Shown here one piece after another: positions 8,366-13,436 of a stretch of 13,436 nt of DNA. Position 1 is the stretch's first letter. Every line of letters begins with the position of its first letter. The DNA comes from Acanthaster planci (Eukaryota > Echinodermata > Asteroidea > Valvatida > Acanthasteridae): assembly GCF_001949145.1 (NCBI RefSeq), contig NW_019091368.1:2127852-2141287 (forward strand), given 5' to 3'. The notes beneath the pieces are model-generated. The model was not told the DNA's origin and made no database searches. It was given only the letters and a program-made list of their open reading frames with translations. The position numbers and the translations under genes are program-made.

Positions 8366-9203
8366 GTCAGTGCCAGCAAACCACTACCAAATGTTTTTGT
8401 CGCCTTAGCTCACCCCCAAATTTTAAAACTATCTACATGTACCGTACATCCTTTATTTTCAAAGAATTTTGAAAATCAATCAAGTGTTGTTTAATGACAG
8501 AGAAGGTAGTATTGGTTTTAATGTATGTTAATTTATGTAGAATTTATCAGCGGACGTGTAAGAAATTGGACCATATTCTTAGAATGCTGAAAGCAACTTG
8601 TTCCCTTCAAAAGATGAAGCAAACTGTAACAATTTTTTTTGTACTTTTTGAAAGGCAGTCATATCAAAAGACTTTGTACATTACAAGGGCAGATCATCAA
8701 CAGATGGTCCATAATCAAACATCTTAAGCGATGTAAAGCGCCCCCTTGTATTATGCCTTGCTTGTGCTCTGTCATGTCTTGCATTTCCAACTCAGATTCG
8801 TAAACGGCATTGTCAGGGTGGAGAGACAGCACAGTACTCTTCTGAAACGTTATTCGTGATACAGACATAAATGTACATGTTTAATGTACATGTGCACTTA
8901 TGTGCTTATGTTAATTATCACACAAACCCAAGTAGGACACAGAATAATGTAGTTATATACCACGAGACCATGAAGCCAAGTGGTATACAGGACACAGATG
9001 CCCTACGTTATTCTGTGTTCCACGAGCGTAAGCATGATAACAAGTTTATCTTCAAGCAAGGTTGACATATAGTAAAGATGTTATAGGGGCCCGCATGTAT
9101 GTGCGCAAACGCACCACCTTTGAGTTTACAGTACACTTTGCAGTTGTGGGGTTTTCTTTTAGGGTGAAAATAGCATACATACACCCTAGGGGTTAGGGTT
9201 AAG

Positions 9204-9450
9204 CCTGGTTTCCATATCAACGTAAGAAATGCAGAGGGTAACGCAATCAAGATGCAAACTGCGATGCGGACATATGGAAACATGCCAAACGGTTGTGTCG
9301 CCGACATCGCAGACAAACGCAAACCAGCCTGCGAACGATTTGCAAAGTTGAGCCAGGTTCAACTTTGCCGACCGTCTGCGTCGAGTTGCCGTGGTATCCC
9401 CATACAAACACGCATGCTGGCATGACCTGCACGCAACGATGTCCCTCTCG
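9204..9450. repeat. Fold-back repeat in intron 2
   Basis: A perfect 10-bp stem, GCAAAGTTGA (9342-9351) with TCAACTTTGC (9359-9368), closes a 7-nt loop. Around it the flanks pair imperfectly outward (CTGCGTCGA-like and CATATGGAAACATG-like blocks). A second perfect pair, GTTTCCATAT (9208-9217) with ATATGGAAAC (9272-9281), lies in the left half. The region is CG-richer than the surrounding intron and resembles, from memory, multi-copy fold-back elements of echinoderm genomes. The outer limits are approximate. Confidence 0.45.
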
Positions 9451-9548
9451 CTTAGTTCCACGAATTTTGCCCACGTTTTCCTTAAGATTTAAATATTACA
9501 CCCCAGTGATCATTACTGACCTTGTTGCTTGTGACTAGTCTTTTGAAT

Positions 9549-9600
9549 GGTCCCGTGTCCAGCCTGGTGTCTGGTCTTGTGTCCGGTCTTGTGATGGTCT
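9549..9600 (+). repeat. Short imperfect tandem repeat of GGTCTTGTGTCC type
   Basis: Four or five imperfect copies of a 10-13 nt unit stand in a row: GGTCCCGTGTCC, TGGTGTC, TGGTCTTGTGTCC, GGTCTTGTGATGGTC. It is a minor low-complexity repeat close to the acceptor of exon 3. Confidence 0.5.
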
Positions 9601-9673
9601 CGACTCCAACACTTTTCTCTTGAAACGTTGGCCCATGTTTCAACGACATCCCTGTTCTCCTTGTTGGGTTCAG

Positions 9674-9801
9674 CCCTAGTAGCCTGCAGCGGGGAGATCC
9701 TGCAGCCATTCCTGCTGGGATGCGACACCAAGAACCTGAAGATTGTCCAGCTGTGTCTTGGGTCGGTCCAGCGACTCATCACCCATGAAGCACTCTCTGC
9801 C
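9674..9801 (+). CDS. MON2: MON2, coding exon 3 (residues 60 (part)-102)
   Basis: A 128-nt exon. It starts with CC, completing the split alanine codon, and then encodes EILQPFLLGCDTKNLKIVQL and CLGSVQRLITHEALSA. This matches the DCB-domain helices of vertebrate MON2 (QPFLMGCGTK, QLCLAAIQRLMSHE). The acceptor is GGGTTCAG|CC and the donor is GCC|GTAAGT, a full consensus. It ends in phase 0. No residues are missing relative to the family between exons 2, 3 and 4. Confidence 0.93.
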
Positions 9802-9926
9802 GTAAGTGGTCCTTTTTTTATTTACTGGTGCAGACACTGGGACCTCAACTTCCCAAAACCCGGTTCTGAAGTACCAAGGATTAGAAAAATGAGCACCAAC
9901 GATTTGTTTCATGTTTGATGCTGTAG
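9802..9926 (+). other. MON2: MON2 intron 3 (shortest)
   Basis: 125 bp, from GTAAGT to GATGCTGTAG, phase 0. The open frame of exon 3 reads on into it for about 38 codons, but homology and the consensus donor place the boundary at 9801. Confidence 0.85.
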
Positions 9927-10058
9927 GCGGCTGCCAGCAACGTCATCAACATGCTGTGGAATCTGATGGAAGGCGGCATTGAGGACCTTAAAGTGCTCCA
10001 GACGGCAGTCGTCATTCTCACCACCAACACCATAGTCAGGGGACCGGCACTGGCACGG
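9927..10058 (+). CDS. MON2: MON2, coding exon 4 (residues 103-146)
   Basis: A 132-nt exon after TGTAG, phase 0 at both ends. It encodes [20 protein letters not shown], then [13 protein letters not shown] and VRGPALAR. Vertebrate MON2 has the same NIINMLW, LKLLQT and LLTTNT pattern, in the second half of the DCB domain. The donor is CACGG|GTCAGT. Together with exons 1-3 it gives an uninterrupted alignment with no gaps against the human protein as I remember it. Confidence 0.94.
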
Positions 10059-10518
10059 GTCAGTTGAAGCACTTGATGTTATCTGAAAGGGGGAAAAATG
10101 TTGGGCTCCGGTACAGTTGTTATTGAAGTCACATGCTAGGATCCTGCTGCAGTCATTTGCAACAGGGGGCATTTTGTTCCCTGCCAACATCAAAATTCTT
10201 CCAATTTCTTCCTTTTTATCGACTGCTATTTGAAGTCTAGATTCAGATGCATTCTCCAAATTAGTAGCCTCTTTACTTGTTTAAAGGTTTGAATTTTTAT
10301 CAGGAAAGATTGGAAGCCTTCATTTTTTGTTGAAATGAAGTTACTGGTGCTGGAGTCATTTCAGTGGAAAGCCATACTGAATTTGGATATCAGAGTTGCT
10401 ATGGCTTCAGTCTTTACCATTAACATGTCATTGTACTTTGGCCATTATAGACACGACCTAACCCTCCACTTTTGATGTTTAACCATTGTGTATGAAATAT
10501 TGTTTTTCCCCCCCGCAG
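10059..10518 (+). other. MON2: MON2 intron 4
   Basis: 460 bp, from GTCAGT to a strong acceptor preceded by a T- and C-run (TTTTTCCCCCCCGCAG, ending at 10518), phase 0. I see nothing else in it. Confidence 0.8.
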
Positions 10519-10648
10519 GCCATTGTAGTCTGCTTCCGGCTGCATTTTTCTAAGGACAACACCACAAGTAACACAGCATCTGCCATCGTACAGCAAGTCG
10601 TCTCCATCGTCATGGAGAGGGTACTAGCCGAGGATGAAGCTAACGCAG
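10519..10648 (+). CDS. MON2: MON2, coding exon 5 (residues 147-190, last codon split)
   Basis: A 130-nt exon encoding [20 protein letters not shown] and [20 protein letters not shown], plus the first base of an Asp codon. The CFRLHF-KDN-T-NTA and QVV..V.ER..AEDE patterns are diagnostic for MON2, and also echo the DCB region of BIG-type Arf GEFs. The gap-free match and MON2-specific wording favour MON2 over a BIG protein. The donor is GCAG|GTGCGT, ending in phase 1. This exon closes the DCB domain. Confidence 0.95.
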
Positions 10649-10966
10649 GTGCGTATGCCTACAAAAGACGACTGTCAAAAAGGTCTTGACCACTTGGCCT
10701 AAGTGGGTCCAGGAGGGGGTTCAGTTAAGGATGCTTTGAGTTGCTGCAAGAGATGGTTACACTAGAATGTGCCAGTAAAATACGATGAGTAGCATTAGAC
10801 CTGTTCAGTATTAATGGAGGCTTCTCCACTGGTCAGTGGATAGTGTTCCTAAAAAGAGGTAGGAGAACCAAATACGGTTTGGTCAGTGTAGCAGTGCCAA
10901 GCTTTGAGACATTCCACTCACCTTTCCTCCTCATGTGACTCTGTTCCTTTGACCTCTTTTCATAAG
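10649..10966 (+). other. MON2: MON2 intron 5
   Basis: 318 bp, from GTGCGT to CTCTTTTCATAAG, phase 1. I see no element or other gene. Confidence 0.8.
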
Positions 10967-11079
10967 ATGGAGCGGAGTCCGACGGGGACCTTGAGCGCCT
11001 GAAATCCAGTAACTCCAGCAACAAGGCAGCGCCCAAGTCTCTGAGACCGTGCGCCACCGACGCATATCTCCTCTTCCAG
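10967..11079 (+). CDS. MON2: MON2, coding exon 6 (residues 190 (part)-227, variable linker)
   Basis: A 113-nt exon. Its leading AT completes the split codon to GAT (Asp). It encodes GAESDGDLERLKSSNSSNKA, then APKSLRPCATDAYLLFQ. The first 25 or so residues are Ser/Asn-rich, acidic and unlike the vertebrate sequence. The last 13 (LRPCATDAYLLFQ) match the conserved LKPCAKDAYMLFQ that opens the HUS/Sec7_N-type region. The exon is therefore the flexible linker between the DCB domain and the next domain. The acceptor is CATAAG, with a weaker AAG ending than its neighbours. The donor is CAG|GTGGGA, phase 0. Confidence 0.88.
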
Positions 11080-11555
11080 GTGGGACAATTCAAACACAAA
11101 TTCTGTATGGACGTGTCCATTTCTTTAGAGGTTGTTACTACCGGGGTCTCTTCTGTTAGCTTAAGACGGAAAGCTGGAGGTGTCTGCCCGCCCATTAAGA
11201 ACAACATTGAATGTCACTTTCTATGTCTAACAGAAACTCAAGTCTCATATTATCCAGTCACCTGTTTTTCCATTCATTCATAAATCCCTCCATCTCTTCT
11301 TCCATCCCATCTCCCTCATGTCCATTTTCAAGTCTTCTTCCCCCCCTCCTATCCGACTTTATTCCATCCATTTCTTAATCCATATTGCATTTGTCTGTGC
11401 AGCCACCCACCACTCAGCCCATCAATCCGCTCCACTGTTCATCCAGTTCCTTTTCTTCCCCATCAGATCTTCCCCCTTTTCTCCACTTTTTTACCACTCC
11501 CATGGTCGCAACAATCCCCAAACCACTGACCATCAAGTTACCTCTCTGTCGGCAG
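11080..11555 (+). other. MON2: MON2 intron 6, with long pyrimidine-rich tract
   Basis: 476 bp, from GTGGGA to CTGTCGGCAG, phase 0. The part at about 11283-11530 is strongly pyrimidine-rich, which creates long but meaningless open frames on the + strand. No second gene is seen. Confidence 0.8.
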
Positions 11556-11681
11556 GACCTGTGTTACCTGTTGAATGGAGATTCCTCGTACTGGCTGGCC
11601 GGCGTGACAGAGATGACGAGGACATTTGGTCTGGAGCTCATCGAGACGGTCCTCAATAGCTTTCCTCAGATCTTCTTGAGA
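11556..11681 (+). CDS. MON2: MON2, coding exon 7 (residues 228-269)
   Basis: A 126-nt exon, phase 0 at both ends. It encodes [20 protein letters not shown], then [20 protein letters not shown] and LR. Vertebrate MON2 has the same [25 protein letters not shown] and LNDFPQVFL wording. It belongs to the HUS/Sec7_N region (Pfam Sec7_N type), used for intramolecular packing and partner binding in Arf-GEF relatives. The donor AGA|GTGAGT is consensus. Confidence 0.95.
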
Positions 11682-13202
11682 GTGAGTAGGCATCACTCTG
11701 TCAGTAGCATGGCAACCCTGACCCTTCACCCAGTGTTTTTTCTTGCAGCCCAGTTCAGTGCAACGTTATCCCCCTGAGCTGAAGTGCGCTCTCACCGGCG
11801 AAAGAAAGACAGATGGTACTAAGTTTTCCAACCGGGTTCTTTCACGCTTTTGGTGTGCGCACAAAGACCATACATTCCAGAATAAATTCATTGCGTGCAC
11901 TCAGCGAGCTCCGCGTCAAGCGCACATAAAATCATGCACCAGTGCGGTGAGTTGGTACCAAAGGACTGCCAATTTCATTTAAAAACTCGCCCTCTTTTGT
12001 TCCCGCTCAGAGTGGATACAACAGTCGTCATTGTGAGAAGGCTAATGCCCTATCACCAAACCTCATTTAACCTTGTGAAGTGCATATTTAAGCTCTACAC
12101 AATAAATTTATGGTATGGCTATGCAGTGTATTAACATTCACTTCTATGACGCCGTTTTCATCTTTCCTTCCTGGGAATCAGGTAGCAAATCTTGAAGTTC
12201 CGTCACGGCTGATCTATTATTTCATTACTCCATAAGTTAGTCCATGATGAGCCCCATGACGAACACTATTAGTTATTTACAAATACCTCAGACAGTCTCC
12301 ATATTCAACAACGCACAACTTGACTGTGTATTAACATTTGATGATGCCCACTGGGAAGTGATAATGCCCGCTGTATTGATCACGCGCTGGCTCCTGGATG
12401 CGAGACAGTTTAATCGATTCTGATTGGTCAAGAGTCTGTGCACGCGGCTCGCCATGCACCAAGTCCATACATAAGGAAATTCTGTCGGACAACTTGCACC
12501 AGGAATATACCATAAAATGGACGGGGGTGTTCAGGAAATGAAAGTAAAATTCTAGCATAAAATCATTGGAAATTCATAATATGTGTTGATTTTTCTTGAC
12601 TCTCTGACTAAAAAGGTATTTACGAATGGGAATAAATATTTTCTTGGCCGTAGGAGACTGAATGCTGATAATGCCCTCCTCTGTGGCTCGGGCATTAGTC
12701 GCGGCCATTCCCCTGAGCCAGTCTTGAAACGCACGTTTAAGACCGGTCAAGCACATATTTATTCCCTTTGTAAAATCATCCATTTTGGACTTCATCGGCA
12801 TAACTTACATCACCTAGTTCATTACTTAATTGATGCCGTAGTTTGTTGCATAAGTCTCAGCCACAAGTGTTGCATGACTCATGCAGAATGCACCATTTGT
12901 TTGACAACTAATAGAATCCATTGTGGCATTGGTGGAGGTATGCCAAAGTGTAAATCCTCATAAAAAAAGATGTAACTGATCAGTTCACCTGTGGCAAAAA
13001 CTATCATGCAAGCCCAGTCTTCTGACCAACTCATGATCCAGCAGTGATGTTGCTCTGCAGCACCTTGTGGCTGTGGCTTGCAGCTGCCAGGTCCCAGTCT
13101 ACCTCTCTCTCTCTCTCTCCTTAACGGGGGATGCTTGCTGTCGACAGTGCCCATGAGACCAATTTCTTAAATGAGTTTTCCTTCTTGCTGCCTCCGCTCC
13201 AG
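11682..13202 (+). other. MON2: MON2 intron 7 (longest)
   Basis: 1,521 bp, from GTGAGT to CCTCCGCTCCAG, phase 0. The 10-mer GATAATGCCC occurs at 12360-12369 and 12667-12676, and an inverted near-copy, GGGCATTAGTC, lies at 12690-12700. The last two form a possible stem with a 13-nt loop. A CT microsatellite lies near the 3' end. An acceptor-like TTTTTTCTTGCAG near 11748 is not followed by MON2-like coding, and exons 7 and 8 join without missing residues. Confidence 0.8.
13103..13120 (+). repeat. CT dinucleotide microsatellite
   Basis: About nine CT units (CTCTCTCTCTCTCTCT followed by CC), about 85 bp upstream of the exon 8 acceptor. A useful polymorphic marker at most; no function is implied. 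Confidence 0.9.
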
Positions 13203-13397
13203 CACAAAGAGTTCAGCTTCCTCCTCAAGGAGCGGGTCTGCCCGCTGGTCATCAAGCTTTTTTCCCCCAGCATCAAACATCGGCAGGGCATCACGGCGCC
13301 CTCTCCACCCGCCACCCCGGAGAAGCCCTCCTTCCCCATCAGCATGCGGCTGCTCAGGGTGGTGTCGGTCCTCATCAACAAGTACTACACGTTACTG
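13203..13397 (+). CDS. MON2: MON2, coding exon 8 (residues 270-334); gene continues off the window
   Basis: A 195-nt exon after CTCCAG, phase 0 at both ends. It encodes [20 protein letters not shown], then [40 protein letters not shown] and YYTLL. It matches vertebrate [25 protein letters not shown] and [13 protein letters not shown].. of the HUS/Sec7_N region. The Pro/Thr-rich insert in the middle ([11 protein letters not shown]) lies where vertebrates have a Ser-rich loop. The codons are GC-rich compared with the introns. The donor CTG|GTAAGC is good, so the gene continues beyond 13436. The window holds roughly the first fifth of the protein. Confidence 0.96.
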
Positions 13398-13436
13398 GTA
13401 AGCCTGGGCCTTGTTTCCTCTAGTTTGCCACCCACA

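Larger units (their letters stand above)
8366..9673 (+). other. MON2: MON2 intron 2
   Basis: 1,308 bp, from GTCAGT to TTGGGTTCAG, phase 1. It contains a TACATGTA palindrome (8434-8441), a paired TGTACATGT run near 8872-8891, the fold-back repeat listed separately (about 9204-9450) and a short GGTCTTGTG-type repeat (9549-9600). No other gene is seen on either strand. Confidence 0.8.

Noticed and set aside
9008-9474. Several overlapping minus-strand open frames in intron 2
   Set aside because: They sit in the CG-richer fold-back repeat; no family resemblance and no splice support.
9909-10259. Minus-strand open frame of 116 codons
   Set aside because: It is antisense to exon 4 and intron 4, with no recognisable motif; a shadow of the real exon.
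10833-11207. Minus-strand open frame of 124 codons
   Set aside because: It lies antisense to exon 6 and its introns; composition and position explain it.
11735-11760. Acceptor-like TTTTTTCTTGCAG that might start an extra MON2 exon
   Set aside because: The following codons do not resemble MON2, and FPQIFLR joins HKEFSFLL directly as in vertebrates.
11318-11777. Overlapping + strand open frames of 113 and 130 codons
   Set aside because: They come from the pyrimidine-rich intron 6 tract and from reading through exon 7 in shifted or extended frames. Only 11556-11681 in the second frame matches MON2.
12583-12963. + strand open frame of 126 codons in intron 7
   Set aside because: The Cys/His content looked briefly like a zinc-binding protein, but the spacing is irregular, there is no known motif, and MON2 exons 7 and 8 join without it.
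1-13436. Bacterial-style features: operons, Shine-Dalgarno sites, CRISPR arrays, prophage
   Set aside because: The spliced animal gene with GT/AG introns shows eukaryotic DNA. No regularly spaced repeat array is present. I also saw no tRNA or rRNA gene, though a covariance-model search would be needed to exclude a tRNA.

Overview
The window looks like genomic DNA from an invertebrate animal, most likely a marine deuterostome such as an echinoderm or hemichordate. It is AT-rich and intron-bearing. The palindromic 8-mers TAGGCCTA and TACATGTA recur, and there are several short fold-back repeats. The taxon is inferred from this texture and from the level of protein similarity; no marker gene fixes it.

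The one intact gene is on the right, on the + strand. Eight coding exons between 7856 and 13397 splice, with consensus GT/AG sites and consistent phases, into the first 334 residues of MON2. MON2 is the Sec7-related (BIG/GBF-like) scaffold of the trans-Golgi network and endosomes. The start codon lies in the window and the gene continues past the right edge (the vertebrate protein has about 1,700 residues). The introns total about 4.5 kb and hold fold-back repeats, a CT microsatellite and pyrimidine-rich tracts.

The left 7.8 kb has no intact gene. Its main occupant, about 2641-5998, is a decayed mobile-element-like unit. Two imperfect inverted arms of about 200 bp (2641-2852 and 5801-5998) enclose a pseudogene. 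The pseudogene belongs to a multi-copy, uncharacterised protein family that I recall from marine invertebrate genomes; it carries ATHEEADT-like and SSRDTDVLLL motifs, which suggest a FEN/PIN-like nuclease core. This copy has many stops and frameshifts. Its middle third (about 3904-4691) is inverted: the family order is recovered only by reading + strand, then - strand, then + strand. A MITE-like fold-back (6049-6290) lies just outside the right arm, a second fold-back lies at 668-874, and a degenerate ACGTGT/GTGTTAAAACG repeat lies at 213-361.

The stretches 876-2640 and 6299-7855 hold nothing I can call a gene. The second should contain the MON2 promoter and 5' UTR, which cannot be placed exactly.
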